Shown: positions 32,380-50,744, counted from the first letter of the stretch. The stretch is DNA of 64,000 nucleotides from Turnera subulata (GCA_028386065.3 JAKUCV010002307.1:88662-152661), one strand, 5' to 3'. Notes: generated from the sequence alone by a model not told the origin. Numbers and translations: made by a program.

Positions 32380-33679
32380 GTCCTATATACATTTTATATC
32401 TTGTAAGCATGAACCTTAGTCCTTGCAATCGTTGTGTTACTTTATGAGTTATTCTCGTTTTGCAGGAGGAACTTGGGATTGAGTATGATGAAGATATTGG
32501 CGTGAGTTTGCAGTTACTCAGTGAATTGCTGCAACATGGGGCCTGCAGATGGTCCCATTACTGTTGATTTCCTCGAGTATTAGTTGCTAACCTCTTGTTT
32601 ATAGCGGTGCACGAAGCAATAGTTTATGTGGTTATATGCAAATGGCGCATGGCAACCTCATTCAACCTTTTTCTGTTCTGGAAACAGTTGTTTACGATTC
32701 AATTCTGATTTAATGTAAATATGAGGTCGGCTAAGATTTTCTCATTCCTGCAAATAAGTCAATTGCTCTCCATTTGTTGTTTGTTTGTGCTTTGACAATC
32801 TGATAAATAGCCGATTGTTTCAGATTTATGAGAAATAGTTTTAGGCACTTATCTTCAGTACGTTTGATTGCAGATTTCTTAACAATTTGAGAGATGCAGA
32901 GACTGCAAGTAACGTTCGTACCCATTTTAGCTGACATTCTGTCATATGTTGTAAATATGATTCTGTCTAGCCCTAGACGATTTTCCTCTTCCATTCTCGT
33001 GTCTCGCTTGAAGGACACCTTTAATCCCTTTACAAGCTAGAAAGTTTTATTCACAACTGATAAAGCTATGACTACATCCTTGTACAGATTCGGTGAAAAA
33101 CACTCTGAAACTTAATAAGAAATGTGAGTTCAAAAAAAAGAAACAAAAAAACAGTAATGGAAATATTCGAACAAAATTTATATCCGCGAAGTTCACAAAA
33201 CTTACAAACAGAACACTTATTAGGCATCTCAGAATCCACGAACTCCTCTTCTCCTCACAGAAAATGGTCCCTTCCCCAAGTTTAGGTGTTTTGAGCTCTC
33301 GGATCCTTCTGCAGTATGCACTGTAGAATATCCATGACTTGGATGCACATTCACTCCAGTTTGAAGGTTTAAAGGGATTTGCTTAGTAGACTTTTCTGTT
33401 GCAAGAGCCACACCTTTAGGCTCGCCTGATTCGACATTGAAACCTTGGCCTGGAGTTTCATCCTCACTATCATCAAAAACTACATCCTTATCCAATAGCT
33501 TGATTGGGTCCTCTTCATCCGAGGACATTATTATGACCTTCAAACCATCTTCTGCTGAATCTGAACTTGAAGTTGATTTTGACCGCTGCTGTTCTGCTAG
33601 CTGCTCACCCTTGAACTTTTCCTCTTCGTATTCCGGCATTTCCTGATTTTCTGATCCAGGTTCAACTTTCACTGGCATG
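32380..33679. repeat. Segmental duplication, copy B (truncated HOP2 end to IST1-like last exon)
   Basis: Partner of 30059-31543. The left edge begins right after AATTTAAGG (32372-32380), the same bases that end HOP2 exon 5 and start its last intron at 30051-30059. Its right part is the functional last exon of the IST1-like gene. Confidence 0.84.
32466..32540 (+). pseudogene. Orphan copy of HOP2 exon 6, truncated
   Basis: After a preserved acceptor (TTTTGCAG) the exon reads ELGIEYDEDIGVSLQLLSEL then LQHG, but diverges where the real gene encodes KKRGRGQ. No other HOP2 exon lies upstream; the intron start abuts RING upstream DNA. It could act only as a cryptic exon. Confidence 0.86.
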
Positions 33680-35222
33680 CCACGTTTGGTTAGTTTTGTT
33701 TGTGTGTCGTTCTTGGGACTGTTCTGATTGCTAGGATCATGAGGGTAAGTTCTAGAAAGCTCAACAGCTGCTCTCGCAGCTGCTGCTGCATGGGCGGCCG
33801 ACTCGAAAGCTGCTTGAGCTGCATCAGCTACATCAGTGTACTTCCTGGCTTTCATAGACTCCGACAATCCTTCCTTTCTCCCCTCATCAAGTATATGTTG
33901 GAAATTGTCAACATCATCTTTGCTCCCAGAACCTGTTGGTTTCTCTGGGTCAGGCTGGTCCTGCTTCTTGCCTGATTCCAACTTTTCCTGCATCATTAAC
34001 ATGTTTAGCGATTCATCGTTAAAACAAATAAGGTTGTTTTGCTTCTCATGTCGTTATTAAATTTGCTTACTTTACTGGCAGAAGAAGAATCTTCCTCTAG
34101 TTGGAGGACGGTGTTGTTCTCTGCAGCAAGTTCCCTGAGCACCTTCATTCTGTTTTCCAAGTCCGGCTGCCTGGTTGACAGCTTCTGAATCATCTACAGG
34201 ACAAAATGCAGTTCTATTATCTTTCAAGGTCAACAAATGTTTAAAAATATATGTGTTAGCCCACTTGAGCAGACGGTTTAGGCATTATCTTCATTCAGAG
34301 AATCATATTATGGAGAATGAAATACAATTGGTTTCTGATTAGCATCTTCAGGGCATCAACTCATCATGAAATGGTGGGTCATAATATCCAAATATAGTAG
34401 AATAAACAGAAGAGCAACTGCCTATCTAACCAGGTTTGCCTATATTGTGTACTTAATTGACCAAAAGGGTGGATTCTGTTCCTTCCTATTTATCCGAATC
34501 CTTACCTTGTGGTTTACTGAGCAATTGTTGCGCAACTCGATAGCACGTGCAGCGAATTCCTTTCCATAACGAGAAGTGAAAATGTCACGAATTTCTCGAA
34601 GCTCAGGGAAGTCCCCGCATCTAGAAGAGGCAAAAAGTAGCGTCGAAATTGCCTCTTTCACTTCCTCTGGACATTCCCTGGGAAAAAAAAAAAAGAAAAC
34701 CCAAGACGATCAATAATCCAAAAAATGAAACACTGAAAACGAAATAAATCCTCATAAATTAAAGCAACAGGCAAACAAAAGGCATGATCAGGAGACCAAC
34801 TTTTCTTGTTCCAGGAGGTGGAGCCTCTCCATCAAAAGATTGATGTATCCTTCCATCATCACATACGCATCCAGCATATTTTGCTCCTTCATCACTTGCT
34901 CTACCTGTCATCAGTTTTTGACACAGTCAAAACGGTAGGTTAGCATCAAACTTCAAACCAAGAAGAGAGAAATTGTCAAAGTAACGAGAAGTTAGAGAAC
35001 CCATTAAAAGAAACCAAGAAAAAAAATCTTAATTACCCGAAGAAGAGCGCGTTCATGGTGGCCTTGTTCAAGAAGCTGAGCCACATCAGACCGAGCTTGC
35101 TTGCACTTAACCCCGCGCTGGTTCTTGAAGACAGCAAGACGAGAGATGGCAAGACTGGCAAGTCCTTTGAACTTTGCGGTCTTGAAAGTTCTTCCAAGAA
35201 GAGCATCAAGCTTCTTCCCCAT
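33229..35222 (-). CDS. IST1-like protein (ESCRT-III-associated, Vps4-regulating), five exons
   Basis: IST1 proteins bind ESCRT-III and VPS4 and act in multivesicular-body sorting. Exons: 35222-35037, 34904-34801, 34677-34506, 34193-34071, 33987-33229; 447 residues. The N-terminal IST1 helical domain spans exons 1-4: MGKKLDALLGRTFKTAKFKG, RGVKCKQARSDVAQLLEQGH, MLDAYVMMEGYINLLMERL, CGDFPELREIRDIFTSRYGK, FAARAIELRNNCSVN. The long exon-5 tail is acidic and Ser-rich, probably disordered, with an Ala-rich helix (AAQAAFESAAHAAAAARAAV), and ends KGPFSVRRRGVRGF. The start at 35222 gives the canonical IST1 N-terminus; an upstream in-frame ATG 17 codons earlier is less likely. Most of exon 5 is duplicated at 31156-31543, where it forms the tail of the chimeric gene. 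Confidence 0.92.
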
Positions 35223-38200
35223 TTCTTTACTGCACCAAGTAGAGCTAGTAAGTGGGGGGGCACAAGAGGACAAACAAGCAAGAGCTTGTTTGCTCCTTTA
35301 TGAGATGACGAGAGAGAAGGGCGCCACCGAGTAAAATATGAGGCGAGGCAAAGGGAAATACGTGTTTATTGAGTTTGCTTACGAGCTAAGGCTCTATTTA
35401 GATGGGAGGTGGTGCCTGCCTGCCTGCGTGGTGCTTATGGTGGGAAAATGGGAAATTGACAAGTTGTTTCGCTTTTCTTTTTCTTTAAACGCGGTTGGTT
35501 TGACAAATACCACGAGAAACGAAGAAAATATTTGTTTCTTGATGTGTTTATGCTACTGCTATTTCTGAGTAACGCTTGCTATCACGCGCACACTCGGTGC
35601 GTGTAAAACAGTTCCTTATCGTGTGACAGACAGTGAACAGGCGCCTTGTGCATTTATTTACTATTTTGTGTGATACGCAATGATTAATAGTGCTCGAGTC
35701 TATAATGGTGATTTGTTACCTCAAATGAAAGTGTTAGCCAATGATTTCACACCATAATCTAGACAGCATTTGATTTGGATTGATGTGGATTTAGTATTAG
35801 ATCCCATTGGGTTATTTTCTTTTCTTAGAGCCATATCGTCCTTTATAATAAGATCTGTACCAGCACCAAATACGATGTCAGGATAGGTAAGCTAGAATAC
35901 GACGGAGTCTTATGGTGGACCGGATTTGAGTACGTTTATAAATTTAAAAGTGGTAATGTGCTAAAATGATATAACTGATATAAGAGTATCATGGGTTATA
36001 ACAAAATCTGGAGAAAATGAGGAGAAATCCAACACTCGAACTAGAAATGGAGAAAGGTGCAGGGGATTCAGTCCCGCGAATATGTAGTTAAGAGGGAACA
36101 GTCAATTAAATAATAATAAAAAAAGAAACAAAATCCTGAGCGTGAACTGCACGTCCTAGACCATGTATCGTAAGTGATTAATTAGAAACGAGAAGTTTCT
36201 AATCGACTTCTTTATCCACGTATTACAAGTAACTCGCAAAACGGACCACCTTAACAAGGTACCGTAGAATGGTCCAATGTGGGCCGATTATTCAAAACGA
36301 CGAAGACCTATTCAGGTTGAAGCAATCCAACCAGCGTACTTTACAGTGCATTACTTCCTCAAGTCACATTCAATAAACGTTGTGATGATTCCTCATCCAG
36401 ATTTCAAACCTATATTACCCTTTCATACACGAATTACTGGTCTCATCAGCAAAAGCCCAAAGGGATAGCTTGCACACCTTTGAAGGCGGAGGTCAGAAAA
36501 ACAAAAAAATAGTGCGGATATGTGTAACCCCTATGACACGCTAGAGCAAGGCAGGTGGAACTTTATCGATGTTTATTAATATTCACCATCCATGGGATAA
36601 AACATAATAGAAAGCTCAAATGGAACACCTATCGACTGAAAAACCGCAAGATTGTCTTTCATTAACTTCATTTGGAATTATTTTCATTCATTGGATTGAG
36701 AATTTACTTGTCGGTTTTTAGGTTTTCAACATAGTTCATGGAGATTGGGAAAACAGAAGCGGGATGGAGGGCGTGTTGACAACCATCGCTGGCAGGGACA
36801 ACTTGATAGCAACAGAAAGGAACAAAGAGAGGGATTCATGCCGGTTAATGTCTATCAATCAAAACGAAAGATGTAAAATAATAGAAGAATCACTGCATTG
36901 CCTTTCAAAAATCATCCTTAATAGTACAATCGCAGCCTACAAGGCTCAATCTTTAAGTTACAATAAACATAGGCCAATATTCATCCCAGTGTGATTTGCC
37001 AGATAGTTTCGAAGTTGAAACTAATAAGAGAGAACTTCAATATTAACAGCGGCAACGAAATAACATTTTCCGGCAACACCAGATCCAAGCACACACTTTC
37101 CAAATCAATTTGGTAGCAGCCAGGTCACTAATCAATCGATTCACAAGCATAAGCATGACACACATACTGGTTAACAGTTAGCAAGTTCCTACAACATTCA
37201 AAATCCCTTCTTTTCTTGCACTCAGGCGCAAATTAGCAATTTGTATAAGGTCACTTTTGAAAAATTATCTCGCTGAGGAAAGATAAACCAAAAAAAAGAA
37301 ACAGAACCTCCTGTTATCATTACACGGCAGAACCAGAAACACAAGAAACAACAAGGAATCTTGATGCCACCATAAGTTTCTAACCACTAAAAGCATCCCT
37401 AAGCTGAGGTTTCTGGTTCAATCGATAAAATGAAACAGAAGGCCTGACTCGAGATGTGTACTGAAAACAAATTCATACAGAAAAGATTTCAGTAACCACC
37501 TCATCCAACAACAGTTTAACAGACATCTCCTTATCCAACATAGTTTTCCAAATTCAAAAAACAAAACATATAGTAAGCATGCTATCTTTTAACCAACCTC
37601 TTCCCACCAAAAGTCATCTGAAACCACTTCTGAACCAAATTTTCACAGTTATCACCGCTTTCAGAATATATATAACCTTTGCCTTGTAGTTGCAAAAAGA
37701 AATTATGTGTTCCAAAACAAGATAATTTACTACTAAACTTTTTAACTAGTTGAACCATTTCTAAAATAAATTGGGTGATATCCTTCCTCGTTATAAGAGA
37801 CAATCTCCAACATTGGCCCTTTACTTATCCTTCTGGGTTACAGAAAAGCAGCAAAAAGAACAGATTGGCCCTTTACTTTTTAACTGCTAAGAATAGATTG
37901 CTTACCTCGTTTTTTTTCAGGAGTTTCACTAAGCGCGCACACAAAGACCAGTAGCATCAACGAATAAGTACACATGCTACTCCATTACAAAAGCATTGCA
38001 AAATCTCATGCATGTAGCTAGCTATGTGTTTTGGTGTCAGGATAAATCAGATGATTGCTAATCAAGCGGATTTCTCACAAATCATCCCCTAAACAAATAG
38101 AAATATTTAGCTAAACTGATACTTCAAATGTTAGATTTGAAAGTCGAACCCAACAAAGTAAGTTTGACAAGCTACAATCACAAATCAGTTACACACCAGA

Positions 38201-40367
38201 AAAAGCAAAATTGTAGCTCCCAAACTGAGGGTACATGTTACGGTAGGAACTGAGTTTTTGGAATCTAAGAAACAATAAACTTGTGCCAACTATAGAAGTG
38301 TTTTGGTGAGAAAATCAGGTTGGGGTTGCATGCAACACATGCACATTTCTTAAAACCATGGCACACAGTTCCTGAGAAACCAACAATACAAACCTTAAAG
38401 GAGACCTGCCTAAGACAGCTCAACAACAAGTGCAATAGTGGCACATTTACCATGCCTGACATGGTGCTCTGAAGAGATGTCAGAGTTTCAATTGAAAACA
38501 TGGAAATTCACTTGCGATTCACAATTCTCCAGAAAACGTCAAGGAGAGAAGGAAACTAACAATAAAAATAAAAAAATTATGTTTAGTTTTTCTACCACAT
38601 AAAGAGTTAGAACACTTGATATACTCAAACAAATTTCGCTTCAAGAGGGGACAATTATTGTGCAAGCAATATGTAAAAAAGAGCTTCAATAGGAAAACAA
38701 GAACAGATAAGTGCGGTTCAGAAATTCAATCACAGGCAACCCAAGTGACAATTGACATATGGAACAAATCAAACTCATATATTGTTATACTTAATGCTGG
38801 TGAACCTTGCAGACCATGAAACAAAACATTGAAGCCATTAAATGATATCAAAAGTTGCAAGCAAAATAAGAATTCAGTTACTTACAGAAATTGAAAGAGG
38901 ATAGAAAGACACCCTGCAAAGACAAAGTAGATAAGATGTAAGTATTCTATTTTAACTAAAGAACACAATGCCTTTAGTAATTCAAAGATATGAAAAACTT
39001 ACTGCAATAATCTTTCACTTCAAGGCTGCTGCAGCACAACGCAGGTTGAAGTCCTCCAGAATGACAGATGGACCATGGATCAGATGCATGCAATTTCATT
39101 AGACATAGATATGTAAAGGCAAAAAAAAAAAGAAAACGATGAAATTATGTCTTTTTGGAGAGCAACAGCGTGAAAATATGTGACTAAAGAAACATACAGT
39201 GTTCTGTTTGAAAACTAACACATAAATCAGTAATTCAGCAACACAATACAAATAGAGAGGTTTAAAAAAAGTTGCTGTCACAAGGCTAAGTTCATCTGAG
39301 TGCGACATATGCAAACACATTTATTTTTATAGTATAAAGCCAAAGCCAAAGCCATTAGAGCAGAAATAGATGGAAAATCAAGTTAGAGATGCACTTGCAC
39401 CCCAAAACAATATGGTCAAATGAGCAAACTATTCCCAGGAAAACATAAGTAAAATCAAGTTAGAGATGCACTTGCACCCCAAAACAATATGGTCAAATGA
39501 GCAAACTATTCCCAGGAAAACATAAGTAACTCAGTCATGCCCCACATAAAAAAATAGTCAGCAGCAGTAACTAATTCTAAGAATAGACTTTCAAAATTCT
39601 GCAGTAAGATGACAATATATGCTTTCAGGTGTTCAAATAAATTCCTAAACAAGCCAAGGTACCTTCTCCTGGATGCCTTTAAAGCATCTAAGCACTGGAG
39701 GGATGCCTCAAAGCAGGGGGAATTCCTGAGCGAAAAAATTAATTAGACTCTTTCAAACAAATAGTTCACATAAAAATACTAAGCAAAACAAAATATAGAC
39801 CGCCAGAAATAAAAAGAGGAAACACCGTAGTATAGAACCCAGGATTTAACCTAGAAAGGAGCATCATAACGGATATTAAAAACAAAAACAACTTGCAGAG
39901 TGGGAAAAAACACAAAACATGAAAAAGGAACCACCCTTCCAACTTCAGTAAACGCTCTCTGACAAGTCTATTACCAACTCAATGGAATCCAAAGGTTCCT
40001 TTCACCATAAATATGCGAGAATCCAATAGCAGGAACCATGTTTATATCATCAACTTATAAACCAAGGACATAAGAGCATAAATAATAAACTTTCACAATG
40101 CCCAACAATCTACAAGAGAAAATGCCTTCGGCAAGTTGTCTTACAATAGAAACAGTACATTTCCTCGAGAGACCCGCAGAAAAGAGTACTCCTGACCAAA
40201 TAACCCCACTTGACTTCAATCAGGCCAAAACTGTCCGGAGCTCATACGGAAGCACATAGAAGATAAAGAGAGGTAATGACCAAAGATTAGAAATCTACAC
40301 AAGTTAGGCCATAATGTACAAGTCTAGGGCAACATCACTTCTGCAGTCATAAAATCAGCAACATTGT
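35223..40367. other. 5.1-kb region without a recognised gene; possibly includes a spliced 3' UTR of PRP4
   Basis: From the IST1-like start to the PRP4 stop. I find no domain-bearing frame on either strand. The left part (35.2-36.8 kb) is promoter and AT-rich intergenic. The right part has minus-strand segments with exon-like borders, for example about 39653-39727, bounded by AG and GT on the minus strand. These could be 3' UTR exons of PRP4 or a non-coding RNA, but this is weak. Confidence 0.35.
39374..39527. repeat. Perfect 77-bp tandem duplication (two units)
   Basis: Two identical adjacent units starting AAAATCAAGTTAGAGATGCA at 39374 and 39451. Non-coding; about 1 kb downstream of the PRP4 stop. 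Confidence 0.93.
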
Positions 40368-46078
<5,711 letters not shown>

Positions 46079-46102
46079 TGATTAGGAGGGAATCTAGGGG
46101 GA

Positions 46103-46125
46103 GGGTTAGGGTTAGGGTTTTTTTT
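46103..46125 (-). promoter_or_regulatory. Telo-box-like motif in the PRP4 leader
   Basis: On the minus strand: an A-run followed by ACCCTAACCCTAACCC, 25 bases upstream of the PRP4 ATG. AAACCCTAA boxes are known in promoters and leaders of plant housekeeping and translation-related genes. Too short and too close to a gene to be a telomere remnant. Confidence 0.6.
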
Positions 46126-46301
46126 GGTTCGATTGGGGATCTTTTTCTTTTTTGTCTGTTTTATTTTCGGAGATATTTTTTTTTCCTCTCTCTTACTACT
46201 ACTAGCAGTTATATAGCGAAAGAAATAATAGTATGGACAGAATATGTTTGTGATCTGTTGTATATATGACGAATACGATTTTGATGATGAAATTGGAGGG
46301 A

Positions 46302-46333
<32 letters not shown>

Positions 46334-47920
46334 AGGATGCGGTGGAGTTATTATTCTCTTTCCAGATTTAGGGGGGGCAATAAGCAGATACTGTGAATAA
46401 TATAACCCGGAGGACTCTCCCCCGAAGAAAGCGTGTGGCGGCGGTTAATGTACGTACGTATGGGATTGCTATTCTCACGTATCAATGCAATGGGCCACCT
46501 TTATGCCCAAATAGCCCAATAAGCCCGCGAGATTTGCCCAACGTTGGGCTCTTTTGTTAAGTTTTTTTTTTCATGTTAGAGGAATATCCCAATCCACTAT
46601 GGACTAAATTAGCTGACTTGTCATGCTTTTACGGATTAACATATTTGTGAAAAAAGGTAAATAATATGACATGTCAGCTAATTTTGGGGCGGGGCTAAAT
46701 TTATCATTTTAAAATAATATAAAATATAAAATATCCAAAATGGTGTGAGGAGACTAATCTTATCGTTGAGGGTAGTATAAGTTAACCAATCTTAATTATA
46801 TCAAACTATTTATTTTTTCCTTTCTCCCAAATGAATGACACTATGGCAATCAAATGAGAAAAATAATATTTTGATAAAATTTTAATGTATAACCTTTTTT
46901 ATTTTCAATGTTACTGTATACTCCGTTTTACTTTTGAGTTTGATATGGATTTCCAACCGAATTTAATAACAATAGATTACAACAAACTCAAACTCAACCA
47001 ATCATTACTTTGTCTTTCATTTACCTACCCTTGAACCTTTTAAATTCTTTTGCACCCGGAACAACAAGTGAGAGAGCTAGTTACCCTTCAGGTGAAGGGT
47101 AACTAGCGAACGAACGATAGTCTTAAAGATATATGAAATATGAAAATTAAATGTAAATGTGTGTATGTGAGTGAACCTCAGGTGAGGGACACGAACGGGC
47201 AGTTTTGAGTTCAGTAGAGTTTGGAGCGGGAGGGGATAACCTCCGGATGAGATTTTATTAGTTAGTTACAGCAGTGAGTGCACCTCTCGGCGAGGGGCAC
47301 GAACGGGTAATGAGTTCTGAGTTAATGAGTTAGGAATTGATGAGATTGAGTTATTCTCAGGTCTTAGCTTGGCTTCTATGCCCGGAATTTGTGATTAAAC
47401 TGGTATTCCCGACAGAAGTATGGAACCCGAAGTACATCATAATTTGTTCTTTGCGCTCCCATTGTGGTAATCTGCCAAAATTGTTGACTTGTTCCTTTTG
47501 TTTCTCCTCCTCAATCGATAAGCCAAAGAAAATAGAAAGCTTTTGTCCAAAGCCTTTTTTTGTTTTCAACATTAGAAACACATGGATATTATATGATAGA
47601 ACACAAAGGAATTAAACATAACGCCTCTAATGAACTGCTTCACTCGCAATGAAGATTCAATTAATATTCACTAACAAGTGCTGTCAAATCTTTCACAACT
47701 CTTCTCCAACCAGAAGATCAAAGCTATCATCAAAGACTTATGTGCTTTGTTTAGTCATGAGACCATTTGTAGAAGCATGGAATTGGCATTGACATTTGAA
47801 ATATACTTCCAATCAAAAGCCACAACTATAGCTACAACAATTAATAACTACTCTATTCACAGTATTTCCAACACAAATTGGGATATTCATTTGGCAAGCA
47901 TACATCACAATGATAATTAA
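46126..47920. other. Intergenic region between PRP4 and the first HMA gene, with a GA microsatellite
   Basis: Holds the PRP4 promoter side, an AG dinucleotide run at about 46303-46328, and AT-rich DNA. About 47060-47300 has short imperfect repeats around CTCAGGTGAGGGACACGAAC and CTCGGCGAGGGGCACGAACG. No gene is supported. Confidence 0.5.
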
Positions 47921-48463
47921 TTAGCCATCGCCAGGTGGTCGGGGTTCTTCATTTGCCGCCTCACTGCCGTCAAATTCCTGAATATCCAAAATTTCAACTC
48001 TTCGGTTCATTTTCTTTCTCAACTTTATCGCCACATCGGATGGTCTAAATCTTCCACACACGCTTATCCTGCAATGCTGCTTTTCAATCATGTGCGTCTC
48101 TATCTCTTCAATATGGGAAGGAAGTAATAAGATAGGTTAACTTGATAAACAAAAAACCAAAAAAAAAAAAAAAGGTTGCATGTGTCAAATCTATTCACAG
48201 GATAAAATTGGAAGTGTCAAAATCTAATCACAAGTTAGAGTTATACATACCTTTCATACTTAGAAGGATTTTCCTTGCTTTCCTGCAGCAAGCATTGCAG
48301 TCTAGATTAAGTTTCATCACCATGCAACAAGTCTGCACATTTATGTACACCACAATGAATCTTTTATTAGTTTGGAAAAGTTTTAAAAAGGAAACAAAAA
48401 CATTTAAAAGCTCAAAGTATGCATATTACATGCCTTTGCTGGTGTATAGAAGCGAAAAGACAT
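47921..48463 (-). CDS. Small heavy-metal-associated (HMA) domain protein, three exons, one GC-AG intron
   Basis: Exons: 48463-48434, 48332-48251, 48105-47921; 98 residues. It has the beta-alpha-beta-beta-alpha-beta HMA pattern: MVMKLNLDCNACCRKARKIL with the metal-site-like DCNACC, then IEKQHCRISVCGRFRPSDVA and IKLRKKMNRRVEILDIQEF, with a short acidic/Pro tail and no CaaX box, so it is not a typical isoprenylated HIPP. The first intron starts with GC (AAG then GCATGT), because the only nearby GT donor gives a frame that stops at once. Such proteins are thought to bind metals or act as interaction modules; function here is unknown. It is in the same orientation as a second HMA gene 0.7 kb to the right. 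Confidence 0.82.
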
Positions 48464-49154
48464 GATATGGGATTGATTATTTGATATGATGTGTTTGGGG
48501 GAGGAAAGTTATATGGGGAAGGATAATAATGGTTTTGAGTTTCAGGGTTTGGAGAATTGTAGGCCAGAAGAATATTTCAGCATCTGGATCCACATTTTCT
48601 GTTGGAATCTGATTCTTCCTGAGCCAAGACTGTGGGTTTTGTTTGCCATGCTTGGTTTGTTATCCTTAACTTCAGTTTTCAGTTTTCTTAGTCTCGGAAG
48701 AGTTGCATGGGGAAGAATATATATTGTGCCTATTGCTTAATCTCATATGTACTCCTACTTTGTTTTACTTCTTGACTCGTTAAAAGCATCCCTTCCTTGT
48801 CCTTAAAGTTTCCAGTTATAACCCACAATTTAAGGAACCTAATTGTATTTCACTAACCTTCCTCTTTAATTTAAAATAAAGGCATTAATGATATGATTAA
48901 AAGGAATATTAAATCACAGAATAGCTCATTCTGCCAATTCCTTTGTTTCCCAAATCATATTTGCAGTACTAACTCTGTTTCATAAAAACAGAAACCCATC
49001 AGACCGTGGTTGACGTTAAAAATGGATTATCATATACAAGCAAAGTTTATCTTTAACAACATACCATTAAGAATTACATTTATATACATGGCTAAATAAG
49101 GCAGCTACACTCTTTGAAGAACAGATCAATACGGCATCCTGTAACATTTACACG
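48464..49154. other. Intergenic between two HMA genes
   Basis: Contains the 5' side of the first HMA gene. An 84-codon plus-strand frame (48486-48740) with one hydrophobic stretch has no homology I recognise, starts 23 bases from the opposing ATG, and is treated as chance. Confidence 0.5.
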
Positions 49155-50488
49155 TCATCTACTGCAAGAAGAACGAAAGATCCGCTTCATCATGGCAATT
49201 TTGCGAAGAGGATTCCTGTATGCAGCAACTCGGCTGGTGGGTACCTTGACGCCAGGATATCTGCAGGTAAGAGTTACCTTCTTCTCTAGCACATTAATTG
49301 TAACCGATTCTGTCTCTGTGAAGGAAAAACAAATATATTTAAAGATGCTTACATAGCTTTAGAGAGGAGAGAAAGACAGCACATAACGTTCAAAACTGAA
49401 AGCCAACACATCCAGAACCAAGTGAAGCAAGCAACCAATACCCAGTACTTTCCAAATTATCAGCAACTAGAGATCCAAGCTTGGGACCAGTAACAGCAAA
49501 ACGACACACATTATGCATGCAAGTTACCCTACATGGATTTCTGAGCAATCCTAATCATCCAACACATAGAAAAAGGGCCACAGGGAACAAATGACAGTTT
49601 AAGGTTGTTAAATGTTAAAAAGACTACTGTTCTTACCGTACATAATAATATCCAAAATAAATAGCAAAGTACAACACAAATGAACGTTGAACATGAGCAT
49701 TTTCAGGAAGAACACGGCACATGAAATGTACAGTGTTTTGTTCTGATTTTTAACATGATTGACTTCTCAGTGAAATATTAGGTAACTTACAGTTTTTACT
49801 TTTTACCAGAGTGACTAAATTTTACTGAATGCTCAAGCTGTCAAGCATTACCAAAAGCAAAGTGCCACAGAAAATAGATTGTGAAGCAGCAAACTAGAAC
49901 CACCCAAAGATCACCATGTAAGAGAAATAATGAAGTACAGAAAACAGAACCACCTAGTAGGGGTTTCTCAAAATTTTTGGAAAAAGAAGGGCACTTTTTG
50001 TGTGAAGGAATGTCCTTTGAGAACTATATATCCAGGTAGACAAAGAGGAAATTTCTCGGACTAATTAGGTGTTTGGAAATTCGTCAAGGATATGTTCTGT
50101 AACTTGGTTAGACAGTTCATAAGTGTATGGTCAAGCGAGCTTACGGAATTTCAAGATATCTTACCACTCATTCTTGACATTATATCAGCCACTCTCTGTT
50201 GGCACCGGGCACATCCTATGTCTGCTGAGAGAACAACCTCCTGCACCTGCAAAGAAGAACACCCATCATGGAAGAAAAGGGAGAAACTTCACATGATATG
50301 CAATGCAAGCACAAAAAGTAGCAAACATAACATTATGAGATGGAGCAGAAGGGAGAGAGCAGGGTACTAACAAGGGGCAAGGATAATGACTCAAAAGAAG
50401 CCAGGCTAGTTCCAGGATGTAGCATGCCTTTGGACTTCTTGAAGCCAATTTTCGATAACTCCATCTTAGACCGATTACCAAGAGCCAT
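49155..50488 (-). CDS. Small HMA-domain protein, three exons
   Basis: Exons: 50488-50372, 50246-50165, 49315-49155; 119 residues. A basic/Ser-rich N-terminus (MALGNRSKMELSKIGFKKSK) precedes the HMA fold VVLSADIGCARCQQRVADIM, with the canonical-looking site GCARC, then SVTINVLEKKVTLTCRYPGV. The tail is basic (NPLRKIAMMKRIFRSSC). No CaaX box at the C-terminus. The HMA domain is split between exons 2 and 3 in the same phase as in the neighbouring HMA gene, which suggests a common ancestor, but the sequences are far apart. The second intron is long (about 850 bases). Metal specificity cannot be judged. Confidence 0.85.
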
Positions 50489-50744
50489 ATCTTGTTCTAT
50501 GACCAAACACATGGCTATGTTCATATAGAGAAGAAGTAAGGTAACAAGTTCAATGTCATCTTTGCACATGAGTAAGTGACAGGGAGAAATGGAGAAAAGG
50601 ACACGACAAATATCTAAGAACTGTTCTGATGGAGCAAGCCCATCTCTTAGGATGCTTCAGCTGTGGGTGATGAGCAAGAAATGAAGAGGAAACATGCCTA
50701 AAAAGAGTCTTTTCTGCATAGTTGACAAAGATGCTTCTTTCACA

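Noticed and set aside
46101..46125. Interstitial telomere remnant
   Set aside because: Only about three partial TTAGGG-like units, in the PRP4 leader. A telo-box is the better reading (plant telomeres are TTTAGGG).
48486..48740. 84-codon plus-strand frame with a hydrophobic stretch
   Set aside because: It starts next to the HMA gene's ATG on the other strand, and no family or splice context supports it.
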